From: Myxococcales bacterium
GTDB taxonomy: Bacteria; Myxococcota; Polyangia; Nannocystales; Nannocystaceae
DNA length: 58,099 bases
Assembly (NCBI GenBank): GCA_016793465.1
Contig: JAEUJW010000064.1
Location: 1 to 58,099 of the forward strand
Direction: 5' to 3'
The position numbers and the translations under genes are program-made. Shown piece after piece: positions 48,084 to 57,112 of the stretch. The first letter of the stretch is position 1. Each line of letters starts with the position of its first letter. The notes beneath the pieces were generated by a model. The model worked only from the letters and a program-made list of their open reading frames with translations. It made no database searches and was not told the DNA's origin.

Positions 48084-49856
48084 GTGTCGCAGAGTTCGAA
48101 GGCCAGTTCGATCACCGTGATTCACACCCTCGTCGTCGTGGGCGACGGGATGCTGCAGATGGCCATCGAGCGCCAGCTGCGTCAGGCCGGACACGCGACG
48201 CAGTCGGCCGCGAGCGTCGGCTCGGCGATCGAGCAGCTGCGGCGCGAGCCGTTCGACGTCGTGCTGTGCGAGCTGCACCCCTCGGGCAGCGAGGGCATGG
48301 AGCTGCTGCAGCACATGGTCAGCTTCTACCCGTCGACGCCGGTCGTGGTGATCTGCGAGGCGCTGAGCCCCGACCTGCGCGGGCAGTACGAGGGCGGCGG
48401 CTCGGTGCGGATCGTCGAGAAGCCGGTCAACCACACCAGGCTGCTCGAGATCATCGAGCAGTGCGGGCCGAAGAAGGGCTTCTTCGGCAACCAGATCGAG
48501 GTCGAGTTCTTCGACTACGTGCAGATGGTCGCCATCTCCGGGCGCGACAAGCTGCTCATGGTGACCACCCGACAGGGCAACGGCTTCATCTGGTTCGAGC
48601 ACGGCGACATCGTCCACGCGCAGTACGGCGACCACCGCGGCGAGCAGGCGTTCTACAAGCTGCTCGCGGTCGGCCGCGGCACCTACCGCGAGGTCCTGTT
48701 CCGGGCGCCGGCGCAGCGGACGATCGTTCGCCCGAGCATGCACCTCCTCATGGAGGCCGCGCGCCAGGCGGACGAGGGCATCCTCGGGACCAGCGAGACC
48801 GTCGAGGCCGAGGAGGAGAAGCCGAAGAAGCCGAAGAAGCCCGAGCCCGAGCCGACGCCGAGGCCGTCGGCCAGCGACTCGATGGCGATGAGTGAAGAGG
48901 AGCTGGTCGGCCCGTCGTCGTCGGCGGTGCGCCCGGTCGTCAAGCCGGTCGAGACCCGTCCGCCCGAGACCCGGCGCGCGCCGATGCCGAAGCCCGAGCG
49001 CCCGACCACGCCGGCCAAGCCCGCGCCGCAGTCGGTGCAGCCGCACAGCCCGGCGCGCCGCGACGGTCCGAGCATCGACATGGCCGGCCTCGCCGACTCG
49101 GCGATCGCCCGGCTCGACGAGCTGCCGCTGCCGACCGACGACGACGAGGTCGAGTCGACGCGCGCGCGTCAGCATCCGAACGAGCCGGCGGGCGACGGCG
49201 TGCCCAAGCAGATGCGCCGCCCGGTGCAGACTCTCGACAAGGTGATCGGCAGCCGGGCGACGCCGGTCTCGGTCCCCGCGGTACCGGCGAGCACCGGCCG
49301 CCAGACCCCGGCGCCCAGCCCGGCCGCGCGCGCCAGCCAGTCGACCACCGCGCCGATCCCCGCCGAGCGCCGCGACCCGCGGGCCACCCCCGTCTCGACC
49401 CCGGCCTCGCGCACGCACACCACGCGCCCGCCGAGCCAGACCCAGCGCGACCCGGTCCCCCCCGCCACCGGACGCCCCGCCGCCCAGCCGATCAAGAAGG
49501 CCGCCACCGTCGACCTCCTCGACGACCCCGAGACGCGCGACCTCATGCTCGGCCAATTCTGGCAGTTCGACGGGGTCAACGGCGTCGCCATCATCTCCAG
49601 CACCGGCAAGGTCATCGCCGAGGACATGCGCAACAACAGCACCGTCGTCACCCTGGCGGGCTTCTACATGCGCGGGGCGGCCCGCATCGCCCGCACCCTC
49701 GGCTACAACGTGTTCGACGGGGTCATCGCCCGGGCCGCCAACGGCCAACAGATGATCATGGTGGGCATGGGCGCCACCTCTGCCGTACTCTCCGTCGCCG
49801 CGGACCACGACCCCGAGGTCATCCGCGACGCGATCATGGGAGTCGACAAGCGATGA
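48084..49856 (+). CDS. pseudo-receiver / DUF4388 / Roadblock-LC7 protein
   Basis: 590 residues from the GTG. Domain 1 (about 8-120) is a response-regulator receiver fold (TLVVVGDGMLQMAIERQLRQAGH; IVEKPVNHTRLLEII with the conserved Lys), but the phospho-acceptor Asp position reads VVLCELHPS, so Glu replaces Asp. Domain 2 (about 130-235) is DUF4388 (GFIWFEHGDIVHAQYGDHRGEQAFYKLL). A Pro/Arg/Thr-rich disordered linker spans about 235-480. Domain 3 (about 485-590) is Roadblock/LC7 (FDGVNGVAIISSTGKVIAEDM). Roadblock domains regulate Ras-like GTPases such as MglA. The stop overlaps the next gene by ATGA. Confidence 0.88.
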   Translation: MSQSSKASSITVIHTLVVVGDGMLQMAIERQLRQAGHATQSAASVGSAIEQLRREPFDVVLCELHPSGSEGMELLQHMVSFYPSTPVVVICEALSPDLRGQYEGGGSVRIVEKPVNHTRLLEIIEQCGPKKGFFGNQIEVEFFDYVQMVAISGRDKLLMVTTRQGNGFIWFEHGDIVHAQYGDHRGEQAFYKLLAVGRGTYREVLFRAPAQRTIVRPSMHLLMEAARQADEGILGTSETVEAEEEKPKKPKKPEPEPTPRPSASDSMAMSEEELVGPSSSAVRPVVKPVETRPPETRRAPMPKPERPTTPAKPAPQSVQPHSPARRDGPSIDMAGLADSAIARLDELPLPTDDDEVESTRARQHPNEPAGDGVPKQMRRPVQTLDKVIGSRATPVSVPAVPASTGRQTPAPSPAARASQSTTAPIPAERRDPRATPVSTPASRTHTTRPPSQTQRDPVPPATGRPAAQPIKKAATVDLLDDPETRDLMLGQFWQFDGVNGVAIISSTGKVIAEDMRNNSTVVTLAGFYMRGAARIARTLGYNVFDGVIARAANGQQMIMVGMGATSAVLSVAADHDPEVIRDAIMGVDKR

Positions 49857-50569
49857 GCTCCGAGCCGAACCGTCCGCTCGTGTCCCTCCTCGAGGAGCTC
49901 GACAACGTGCCCGGCGTGCGCGGCTCGCTGGTCGCCACCGTCGACGGCGCCTACCAGGCCAACGAGCGCGGCGGCGCCTTCGACATGGCGACCGCCACCG
50001 ACATCGCCAAGACCGTGCGCCGCATGGTCGTCGCCTCGGCCACCGTCGGCTCGGCGATCGAGGAGCTGCTCATCACCTTCGGCAGCGCGCGCATGATGAT
50101 CATCCCGGTCCGCGAGGAGGCCACGCTCACGGTCATGCTCGAGCGCGACTCGGCGACCGCCAGCGTGCGCAGCGTCCTGAAGGGCCGCATCGGCAGCCTG
50201 CGCCAGAGCCTCGGCCAGAACGGCGGCTCCTCGTCGGAGAGCTCGACCTCCAACCAGGTCGTCAGCGAGCCCGAGGACGAGGTCGACCGCCTCATGGCCG
50301 GCGAGCTCGGCCCGGTCCTGAAGGACGTCCAGGCCGTGTTCACCACCTACGTCGTCCGCGTCGGCAAGCACGCCGACGAGGCCAACGTCCTCATGCGCGA
50401 GCAGATGCGCGAGTGGCTGCTGTGCTGCAACCCCTCGCCGTACACCTTCCCGCTGCTGCTCGACGGCCTGTCGCAGGCCCTCGGCGAGCGCCCGACCGAC
50501 CGCGCCAACTTCATGAACGACGTGCAGGCGGCGATGCGCAGCTCGAAGCTGTGGGCCAACCGGCGCTAG
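49853..50569 (+). CDS. Roadblock/LC7-domain protein with extra C-terminal domain
   Basis: 238 residues. N-terminal Roadblock domain (about 8-118): LLEELDNVPGVRGSLVATVDGAYQA, TVRRMVVASATVGSAIEELLITFGSARMMII, TLTVMLERDSATASVRSVL. A Ser/Asn/Glu linker (about 123-145) leads to a helical C-terminal domain (EVDRLMAGELGPVLKDVQAVFTTYVVR...FPLLLDGLSQALGERPTDRANFMNDVQAAM) that I do not recognise. Translation is coupled to the upstream protein (ATGA), so the two Roadblock domains probably pair, as MglB does. Possible GTPase partner: the MglA-like protein at 6.2-6.9 kb, unproven. Confidence 0.85.
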   Translation: MSSEPNRPLVSLLEELDNVPGVRGSLVATVDGAYQANERGGAFDMATATDIAKTVRRMVVASATVGSAIEELLITFGSARMMIIPVREEATLTVMLERDSATASVRSVLKGRIGSLRQSLGQNGGSSSESSTSNQVVSEPEDEVDRLMAGELGPVLKDVQAVFTTYVVRVGKHADEANVLMREQMREWLLCCNPSPYTFPLLLDGLSQALGERPTDRANFMNDVQAAMRSSKLWANRR

Positions 50570-50588
50570 GCGCTCCACGCCCGCGGAG

Positions 50589-51392
50589 TCAGAACCGCAG
50601 CCCGAGCGCGAGGCGGTACTGGATCACCGCCAGCACCTCCTTGCCGAGCACCGGGGCGCTGATCGCCAGCGAGAACGCGTCGAGGGTCACGGCCAGGCGC
50701 TGCACGCGGGTCTGGACCTCGAGCCCGAGCGGCGCGACCTCGAAGAACAGCCCGGTCTTGCCGGCCGTGCGCGCGCCGAGCGGCTCGAGCGCGATCGCCG
50801 GGCCGATCCCCAGGCGCTGGCGCAGGTTGACGCGCCCGAGCGGCACGCGGTGGATCACCAGCCCGAACACGTGGATCGACCCCGCCGAGACCCTCTTCGT
50901 GGCGATGTCGATCCACGCCGCGTAGTCGACCCCGAACCCCAGCGACGCCCGCGTGAACGCCCAGTCGAACGCGATCGCCGCGCCCACCACCGGCGAGTGC
51001 ACCCCGCCGTGCAGCCGCAGCTCCCCGCCCGCGCCGAGGCGAGGCGCCGCAGCCGGCGTGTCGGGGTCCGGCGGCACCGGCCTCGTCCTCGCCGCCGGCT
51101 CTCGCGTCTCCCCCGCGATTTCAGGCCCCTGCGTGGGCTTGATCGGCGTCGGAGCTGGCTCCGGGGACAGGTCCGTAGCGACCTGGCCCTCGGGACTGGT
51201 CTCCGGCTCGGCCTCCGCCGGCTCCGCCGGGGCCTCCGCGGCCGGAGCCTCTCCCGCGAAAACCGTCGACGTGGTGAGAAACATCTCCCCCGAGAGCACG
51301 AGCACGGCCGCCGCAATTCCTCGCCAAACAGCCCGTACGCGGGCTTCAGACGGCCTCGGGCGCCTACGAGTCCAGGTGCTTGACGGCGGCAC
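50589..51392 (-). CDS. hypothetical exported protein, likely outer-membrane barrel
   Basis: 267 residues from a GTG. A hydrophobic signal segment at about 24-46 (GIAAAVLVLSGEMFLTTSTVFA), a long Glu/Pro/Ala linker (about 47-110), then amphipathic strands typical of a small beta barrel (GELRLHGGVHSPVVGAAIAFDWAFTRASLGFGVDYAAW; VLAVIQYRLALGLRF, ending in Phe). The N-terminal about 20 residues are atypical and a later start is possible. It is the last clearly myxobacterial gene. A degenerate palindrome (51155-51170) lies in the linker, read as DLSPEP. Confidence 0.65.
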   Translation of the reverse strand: MPPSSTWTRRRPRPSEARVRAVWRGIAAAVLVLSGEMFLTTSTVFAGEAPAAEAPAEPAEAEPETSPEGQVATDLSPEPAPTPIKPTQGPEIAGETREPAARTRPVPPDPDTPAAAPRLGAGGELRLHGGVHSPVVGAAIAFDWAFTRASLGFGVDYAAWIDIATKRVSAGSIHVFGLVIHRVPLGRVNLRQRLGIGPAIALEPLGARTAGKTGLFFEVAPLGLEVQTRVQRLAVTLDAFSLAISAPVLGKEVLAVIQYRLALGLRF

Positions 51393-51419
51393 CGTATTCT
51401 CGTACCACTTCGGCCCCTC

Positions 51420-51495
<76 letters not shown>

Positions 51496-51792
51496 TTTTC
51501 CTCATTTCACGGGAATGCGCCAACCTGACCGTGCTTTGGGAGCGCCTGGATGGACGTGCGCTCCGTTTGCGAATCCTTGGCATTCAACGCGTCTCAGCCG
51601 AGGCAGGTCATTTTCAGGCCGGTCTTTCGGCTGCGCTCGGCAATGGTTGGGCGGGGCGGCGCGGTATGCCTGGGGAAGCCCGGTGGGCACAACGCCTCAA
51701 GCGTCCGAGCGCTCGCCAAAAGAAAGCGGGTGCGGAGGCCTGAGCTTCCGCACCCGCTTGGGTCGAGACACGATTATGCGGCAGCCCGAGGC
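51496..51792. other. intergenic, start of the alphaproteobacterial segment
   Basis: 297 bp with no convincing gene. Base and word composition already differ from the left part. It contains the minus-strand terminator of the DUF4214 gene. Confidence 0.6.
51715..51759 (-). terminator. intrinsic terminator of the DUF4214 gene
   Basis: AAGCGGGTGCGGA (51724-51736) pairs perfectly with TCCGCACCCGCTT (51747-51759) across a 10-nt loop; the minus-strand transcript continues TCTTTTGG. Confidence 0.75.
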
Positions 51793-52776
51793 TCAGAGCA
51801 CCCAGATGCCGTTGTCGAGGTCGGGGGCGGTGTTCTGCAGGTTCTCGCCGCTGTCGGTGAAATAGATCAGCATGTCGTCGCGGCCTTCGCCCTCTTCGAT
51901 CTTGCCCAGCCAGAAATCGTAGCCGTCCTGGTCCGCCTCGCGGTGCAGCACGTTCTGGTAGAGCTTGTTGATATATTCTTCGTTGGTCGGGTTCTCGCCA
52001 TAGACGTCGGTGAACTCGTTGGCGGTGAGAAAGAAGCTGGCGACGAACTCCTTGTCGGCCACCTCCGGCGGACCGTCGCCGCGCTCGTCGAGCACGCCGG
52101 TCCAGAAGCGCAGGCCGTCCTCGTCCGGCGTGCGGCCGTAGGCTGCGGCATAGATGCGGTAGGCGAAGGAGGCGTTCTCGCTGTCGAGGTCGAACACCAG
52201 CGAGCCGTCCTCGAAGGTGAGCTTCTCGACGTTCACCAGAGTGTCGACGTTGCCCGCATCTGCGTCGGCCGTGACCGTGAGCTGGCCTTCGGAGCCCTGC
52301 GTGACGCTGAAATCGGCGCGCGTGCCGTCATAGACCACCTTATCCGACCCGGTGCCCGCATCGAAATAGTCGACTCCCGAAGACAGCGTGATCTCGTCGT
52401 CGCCGGAAAGCAGGGCTGCCAGGGCCGGATGCAACTCGCCCGGCTGAGAGGGACCGAGGAACAAAGGAACGGTAGCGCCGGGGTTCGCTTGAAGGTCGGA
52501 GAGATAGTAGAACGGTTCGCCGCCTTCGGTGATCGACACGTAGTCGATCGTTCCGGTCGGCTGGCCGCTGAAGCTGAAGCTGCCGCCCAGCGCCAGTTCG
52601 GCGGGTTCGCCATCCGCCACGCCGCGAACGATGAAGTAGTTGGCATAAGTGACGCCGTCATAGCCCACGACATCGTTGGCCGACGCCTCGCCGGCAAAAT
52701 TCTGCAGGAAGGTGGTGACGATGTCGGCCGACGCCTGCAGCGCGTTGAACTCTCGCGTGGTCACAAATTTTGCCAT
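51793..52776 (-). CDS. DUF4214-domain secreted protein (RTX-like)
   Basis: 327 residues, very acidic, no N-terminal signal peptide, as usual for type I-secreted proteins. An N-terminal adhesin-like part (about 1-120), a short RTX-type stretch (DYFDAGTGSDKVVYDGTRADFSV), then two DUF4214 helices blocks (ASFAYRIYAAAYGRTPDEDGLRFWTG; INKLYQNVLHREADQDGYDFWLG). DUF4214 occurs in rhizobial S-layer or exported calcium-binding proteins. AGGAG lies 11 nt before the ATG. Confidence 0.85.
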   Translation of the reverse strand: MAKFVTTREFNALQASADIVTTFLQNFAGEASANDVVGYDGVTYANYFIVRGVADGEPAELALGGSFSFSGQPTGTIDYVSITEGGEPFYYLSDLQANPGATVPLFLGPSQPGELHPALAALLSGDDEITLSSGVDYFDAGTGSDKVVYDGTRADFSVTQGSEGQLTVTADADAGNVDTLVNVEKLTFEDGSLVFDLDSENASFAYRIYAAAYGRTPDEDGLRFWTGVLDERGDGPPEVADKEFVASFFLTANEFTDVYGENPTNEEYINKLYQNVLHREADQDGYDFWLGKIEEGEGRDDMLIYFTDSGENLQNTAPDLDNGIWVL

Positions 52777-53002
52777 GGACCGGTTATCTCCTGATCTCGG
52801 TATGAAGGAAGGGGCGGCGGCGCCGAACGCGCCAAGCCCGGGAATGGACCCGCCCTAATACTTGACTATTTTAGTTATGTTTGCAACGCAAAGCTGACGG
52901 CTTTGTTGCCAAGACCGGAAGCGGCGCCTCAGGCGCCCGGTCAGGAGCCGGCGGGGGAGTGACGGTCGTGCTGAAACGATGCCGCGGCGGAGCCGGCGTG
53001 CC

Positions 53003-53419
53003 CTAGGCCGGCGACCAGCCGGGCGGCGCCAGTTCGAAGACGGAAAAATCGAAGCCCGGCGCCACCGTGCAGCCCACCAGGGTCCAGTCGCCCAGACTTC
53101 GGGCGGTCTGCCACGCATCGGCCGGAACCGCGGCCTGCGGGCGCTCGCCGGCGGCGAGATCGACCCCCAGGCGATGGACGCTGGAGCGGCCGTCGGATGC
53201 GACCGTCAGTTCCAACGGTGCGCCGGCATAGAAATGCCACACCTCGACGGCGTCGCGGACTCGGTGCCAGTCCGATCGATCGCCCGCCTCAAGCAGAAAA
53301 TAGATAGCGGTGGAATGTCCGCGCCCACCATCGGGTGCGTCCCGCAGCGTCTCGACATACCATCCTCCCTCGGGGTGACGGCGCATGTCCAGCAGGGCGA
53401 CGATCTCGGCGGCGGTCAA
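53003..53419 (-). CDS. cupin protein, DUF985 family
   Basis: 138 residues. Cupin motif region GHSTAIYFLLEAGDRSDWHRVRDAVEVWHFYAGAPLEL, with His and Glu at likely metal or ligand positions, then AVPADAWQTARSLGDWTLVGCTVAPGFDFSVFELA. Matches the DUF985 (cupin_5) family, of uncertain enzymatic role. The ATG overlaps the gloB stop by 4 nt, so the two are co-translated. Confidence 0.88.
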   Translation of the reverse strand: MTAAEIVALLDMRRHPEGGWYVETLRDAPDGGRGHSTAIYFLLEAGDRSDWHRVRDAVEVWHFYAGAPLELTVASDGRSSVHRLGVDLAAGERPQAAVPADAWQTARSLGDWTLVGCTVAPGFDFSVFELAPPGWSPA

Positions 53420-54180
53420 GCGTTGTCCTTGCGCTTGCGGATCTCGGCGAACACCTCCGCGTCGCTGGCCCGCTCCATGCCGAGCTGGCGGCGGATGGCG
53501 GGATCATGCGGCCGCAGAAAGGGATTGTTCGACAGTTCCTGCCCGATTGTGGTCGGCAGTGTCGGGCGGTCCTCGGCGCGCAGGCGCTCGACCTCGGCGG
53601 CGCGCCGCTTCAGCGCGGCGTTGGTCGGGTCTATTGTGAGCGCAAAGCGCGCATTGGCGAGCGTGTATTCGTGACCACAGTGCACTACCGTCTCGAGAGG
53701 CAGCGCCGCCAGCTTTCGTAGCGAGGCGTGCATGGTCGCAGCCGTTCCCTCGAACAGCCTGCCACAACCGAGCGAAAACAGCGTGTCGGCCGTGAACACG
53801 ACGCCGGAATCACGAAAATGGTAGCTGACATGCCCGGCCGTATGTCCGGGTGTCTCGATCACCGCCGCCTTCTCGTTCCCGACGGCGACGAGGTCGCCCT
53901 CGGCCACCGGCCGGTCGATGCCGGGAATTTTGGCCGCCTCGGCGGCGGGACCGACGATCTGCACCCCGTACCGCTTCTTGAGCGCCAGATTGGCTTCGAC
54001 GTGATCGCCGTGGTGGTGGGTGATCAGAAGAAGCGTGGGCCGCCATCCGGTTCGCTCGATCGCGGCGACGATTGCGCTCTCCTCCGGCGCGTCGACGATC
54101 GCGGTGACGCCGCTGGAAGGCTCGTGCACCAGCGCACCGAAATTGTCGCTACGGCACATGAACTGCTCGACTTCGATCAT
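53416..54180 (-). CDS. gloB: hydroxyacylglutathione hydrolase (glyoxalase II)
   Basis: 254 residues. Hydrolyses S-lactoylglutathione in methylglyoxal detoxification. Metallo-beta-lactamase motif THHHGDHVEAN (THxHxDH), further ligands in ETPGHTAGHVSY, FTADTLFSLGCGRLFEG and HCGHEYTLANARFAL. C-terminal helical domain with RPTLPTTIGQELSNNPFLR, the glutathione-binding signature of GloB. Full length. Confidence 0.96.
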   Translation of the reverse strand: MIEVEQFMCRSDNFGALVHEPSSGVTAIVDAPEESAIVAAIERTGWRPTLLLITHHHGDHVEANLALKKRYGVQIVGPAAEAAKIPGIDRPVAEGDLVAVGNEKAAVIETPGHTAGHVSYHFRDSGVVFTADTLFSLGCGRLFEGTAATMHASLRKLAALPLETVVHCGHEYTLANARFALTIDPTNAALKRRAAEVERLRAEDRPTLPTTIGQELSNNPFLRPHDPAIRRQLGMERASDAEVFAEIRKRKDNA

Positions 54181-54283
54181 CGCGATCTCCCTCTCCCGCG
54201 AAAATAGGTCGCCGCGCCCGCCCTGTCACCCGGCAATCGGCTTGCCTTGCACCGGCCGTCCCGCGCGGCTACCGTCCAGCCCC

Positions 54284-55027
54284 ATGCATTCCGACATCGT
54301 CGATCTGCGCGCCTTCTACGACAGCCTGCTCGGGCGCATAGCCGAGCGCTCCATCGCCAAGGCGATGGCGGCGGTCTCCAGGAGCCTGCCCAACGAGCGC
54401 CTGGTCGGGCTCGGATACCCGCTTCCCTGGCTGGAGCGATTCGGCGGCGGCGCCGAGCGGGTGATGGCCTTCATGCCTGCCACCCAGGGCGCGGTGCGCT
54501 GGCCGGCGAACGGCGATTCCGCGACGGCGCTGGTTTTCGACGAAGAGCTGCCGCTTTCCGACAGCTCGATCGACCGCATGCTGATCGTGCACGCGCTCGA
54601 GCATGCGGAAAGTCCGCGCGAGACGCTGAAGGAAATCTGGCGCGTGCTGGCACCCGCCGGGCGGGTGGTGATCGTGGCGCCCAACCGGCGCGGCATCTGG
54701 GCGCGCTTCGAGCACACGCCGTTCGGCACCGGCCGGCCCTTCTCGCGGCATCAGATGGATTCGCTGCTGCGCGAGACCAACTTCACGCCCGCAGCCTGGT
54801 CGGAGGCGCTTTTGCTTCCGCCTTCCCAGAGGCGCTGGATGCTGCGCTTCCACAATCTGCTGGAGCAGAGTGGCAGGCGGGCTTGGCCGATCTTCGCCGG
54901 CGCCATCGTTGTGGAGGCGCACAAGCGCCTGTACCAGGGCCTGCCGGTGGCGCGCCGTGCTTCGCGGCGCGTCTTCGTGCCGGTGCTGTCGCCGCAGGGG
55001 GCGACGCGCGAACGCCCTACCGCCTGA
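54284..55027 (+). CDS. SAM-dependent methyltransferase, class I
   Basis: 247 residues from the ATG at 54284. The methyltransferase core includes SSIDRMLIVHALEHAESPRETLKEIWRVLAPAGRVVIVAPNRRGIWARFEHTPFGTGRPFSR. The N-terminal SAM motif is weak, as in the rhizobial proteins usually found beside gloB; substrate unknown. Divergent from gloB and convergent with metW, overlapping it by 11 bp. Confidence 0.85.
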   Translation: MHSDIVDLRAFYDSLLGRIAERSIAKAMAAVSRSLPNERLVGLGYPLPWLERFGGGAERVMAFMPATQGAVRWPANGDSATALVFDEELPLSDSSIDRMLIVHALEHAESPRETLKEIWRVLAPAGRVVIVAPNRRGIWARFEHTPFGTGRPFSRHQMDSLLRETNFTPAAWSEALLLPPSQRRWMLRFHNLLEQSGRRAWPIFAGAIVVEAHKRLYQGLPVARRASRRVFVPVLSPQGATRERPTA

Positions 55028-55631
55028 GCAGGAACACGGCCTGCTGGCCAAAGAAATTCCAGAACCACCAGGGCATCGAAACGCCGATGCGCTGGCCGTT
55101 ACCGTCCAGCGCCGAGGCGCTCTCCACCTTAGCCCCTACCTCGTCGCAGAGCGCCACGAAGTCGCGGATGGTGCAGAAATGAATGTTCGGCGTATCGTAC
55201 CATGAATAGGGAAGGTCGCGCGTCACAGGCATGCGGCCGCGCAGCAACAGCGACAGGCGCACCCGCCAATGCCCGAAATTGGGGAACGAGACGATCGCGT
55301 GCCGGCCGATGCGCAGCAGTTCGTCGAGCACCTGCTTCGGATTGCGCGTGGCCTGTAGCGTTTGCGACAGCACCACGAAGTCGAAGCCGTCGTCCGGATA
55401 GAATACCAAGTCGGTGTCGGCGTCGCCCTGGATGACCGACAGGCCGCGTTCCACACAGTGGTTGACGCCACGCTGCGACAGTTCCACGCCCCGTCCGTCG
55501 ACATTCTTCTCCGTCTGCAGCCGCTCCAGCAGGTCGCCCTCGCCGCAGCCAACGTCCAGCACCCGGGCGCCGGGCCGTATCAGCGCGGCGATGAGGTCGA
55601 GATCGACGCGCGGAGCCGTGTTCACGCTCAT
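55017..55631 (-). CDS. metW: methionine biosynthesis protein MetW
   Basis: 204 residues. SAM-fold protein that works with MetX in homoserine acylation in many Proteobacteria. [27 protein letters not shown] motif ([11 protein letters not shown]), [40 protein letters not shown], and [16 protein letters not shown] are all characteristic. Its ATG overlaps the metX stop by 4 nt (operon metX-metW). Confidence 0.97.
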   Translation of the reverse strand: MSVNTAPRVDLDLIAALIRPGARVLDVGCGEGDLLERLQTEKNVDGRGVELSQRGVNHCVERGLSVIQGDADTDLVFYPDDGFDFVVLSQTLQATRNPKQVLDELLRIGRHAIVSFPNFGHWRVRLSLLLRGRMPVTRDLPYSWYDTPNIHFCTIRDFVALCDEVGAKVESASALDGNGQRIGVSMPWWFWNFFGQQAVFLLRR

Positions 55632-56809
55632 GCTCCACCTCCCGTTTGCAGACCGCGCGCACGAGCAGCTGACCGCATGAAGCCGCCGATCGCGGCGAAC
55701 AGCTCGGGTTCGTCCAGGAGGAAGGCGTCATGGCCGCGGTCGGTCTCGATCTCCACGAAGGAGACCGATGCGCCAGCCGCGTTGAGCGCGTGCACGATGG
55801 AGCGGCTTTCCTCGGTGGGAAACAGCCAGTCGCTGGTGAAGGAGACCAGGCAGAACCGCGTCTTTGTGCCCGCAAAGGCGTCGGCCAGCCGCCCTCCATG
55901 GTCGGCTGCGAGGTCGAAATAGTCCATCGCGCGGGTCAGGTAGAGATAGGAATTCGCGTCGAAACGGTCGACGAAGGCCATACCCTGATAGCGAAGATAG
56001 CTTTCGATCTGGAAATCGGCGTCGAAGCTGAAGGTCGGCCGGTCGCGCTCCTGCAGGTTGCGGCCGAACTTGCGATGCAGCGCCGCCTCCGAAAGATAGG
56101 TGATGTGCGCGGCCATGCGCGCCACAGCCAGGCCTTTCACCGGGTTGGTACCTTGTTCCAGGTAGAAGCCGCCGCGCCATTCCGGATCGGCCACGACAGC
56201 CTGCCGCCCGACCTCGTGGAAAGCGATGTTCTGGGCAGAGTGGCGCGCGCCCGTGGCGATCGGCAGCGCCGCGAACACGCGCTGCGGATAGCTCGACGCC
56301 CATTCCAGCACCTGCATGCCGCCCATCGAGCCGCCGATCACGCAGAACAGCTGCTCGATGCCGAAATGGTCGACCAGCATGGCCTGCGCGCGCACCATGT
56401 CGCGGATGGTGATGACCGGCAGCTCCAGCCCGTAGGGACGGCCCGTATGCGGGTTCGTCGAGGCCGGTCCGGTCGAGCCGAGACAGCCGCCGATCACGTT
56501 GGAGCAGATGACGAAAAAGCGGTCGGTATCGATGATCTTGCCTGGACCGATCAGCACCTCCCACCAGCCCGGCTTGCCGGTGACCGGATGGACATTGGCG
56601 ACATGCTGGTCGCCCGTCAGCGCGTGACAGACCAATATGGCGTTGGAGCGGCCGGCGTTCAGCGTGCCGTAGGTCTGATAGGCGATCTGGAACGGCGCCA
56701 GCGCCACGCCGGCGTCCAGCGCTAGCGGCCGGTCCTCGCCGAACCGCAAAACCGGGCTCGACGGCGTATTGGCTTCGTTGCTTCTGCGTTCTCCGCTCGG
56801 GGACGCCAT
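55628..56809 (-). CDS. metX: homoserine O-acetyltransferase
   Basis: 393 residues from the ATG at 56809 (GAGG 7 nt upstream); the frame continues upstream into the riboswitch but is not coding there. Alpha/beta hydrolase that acetylates homoserine in methionine synthesis. [11 protein letters not shown], the nucleophile elbow [15 protein letters not shown], catalytic Asp in [12 protein letters not shown], His in [14 protein letters not shown]. Leader contains a SAM-II riboswitch and terminator, so expression should fall when SAM is high. Confidence 0.96.
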   Translation of the reverse strand: MASPSGERRSNEANTPSSPVLRFGEDRPLALDAGVALAPFQIAYQTYGTLNAGRSNAILVCHALTGDQHVANVHPVTGKPGWWEVLIGPGKIIDTDRFFVICSNVIGGCLGSTGPASTNPHTGRPYGLELPVITIRDMVRAQAMLVDHFGIEQLFCVIGGSMGGMQVLEWASSYPQRVFAALPIATGARHSAQNIAFHEVGRQAVVADPEWRGGFYLEQGTNPVKGLAVARMAAHITYLSEAALHRKFGRNLQERDRPTFSFDADFQIESYLRYQGMAFVDRFDANSYLYLTRAMDYFDLAADHGGRLADAFAGTKTRFCLVSFTSDWLFPTEESRSIVHALNAAGASVSFVEIETDRGHDAFLLDEPELFAAIGGFMRSAARARGLQTGGGA

Positions 56810-56844
56810 GGCCTTGCCTCGGTCCGCCCCGGCACGGCGGAAAA

Positions 56845-56879
56845 CAAAAAACCGGCATTGCGATAGCCGCAAAGCCGGT
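56845..56879 (-). terminator. leader terminator of metX
   Basis: ACCGGC pairs with GCCGGT (56874-56879 with 56851-56856), supported by inner TGCG/CGCA, followed by TTTTTTG on the minus strand. It lies between the riboswitch and the metX start. Confidence 0.75.
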
Positions 56880-56896
56880 CAAACAAACCCTGACGG

Positions 56897-56950
56897 CCCT
56901 TTAGCGACTTTTTTAACGTGGCTGCAAGCCGACCGGCCAAATCACCACGG
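56897..56950 (-). promoter_or_regulatory. SAM-II riboswitch
   Basis: The minus strand reads CGTGGTGATTTGG ... GGCTTGCAGCCACGTTAA ... GTCGCTAAAGGG. CGTGG pairs with CCACG; the conserved GTGATTTG, the CTTGCAGCCACG core and the pseudoknot partner GCTAAA are all present in the order of the alphaproteobacterial SAM-II class. It is about 90 nt upstream of metX. Confidence 0.93.
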
Positions 56951-57112
56951 AACAGCAAGGCTCATATTCCTATCGCCCGCCGCCGTCAACCCAGGAATGC
57001 GCGGAGCCCAGTTGCGCCGGGGTTCGCCGTGCGGGCGGCCCGCATGCGATCACGATGACTTGACATTCGTTCGGCCCCGCCCGACCTGTTTGGCGCGAAG
57101 GAGACCACGCCC

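Noticed and set aside
51395..51400. TATTCT as the -10 of the tRNA-Phe promoter
   Set aside because: The nearby TTGACG is only 9 nt upstream of it, too short; TTGACG with TACCAC at 17 nt fits spacing better but is weak.
56722..56958. 78-residue minus-strand frame upstream of metX
   Set aside because: It overlaps the SAM-II riboswitch and leader terminator, which explain the sequence better.
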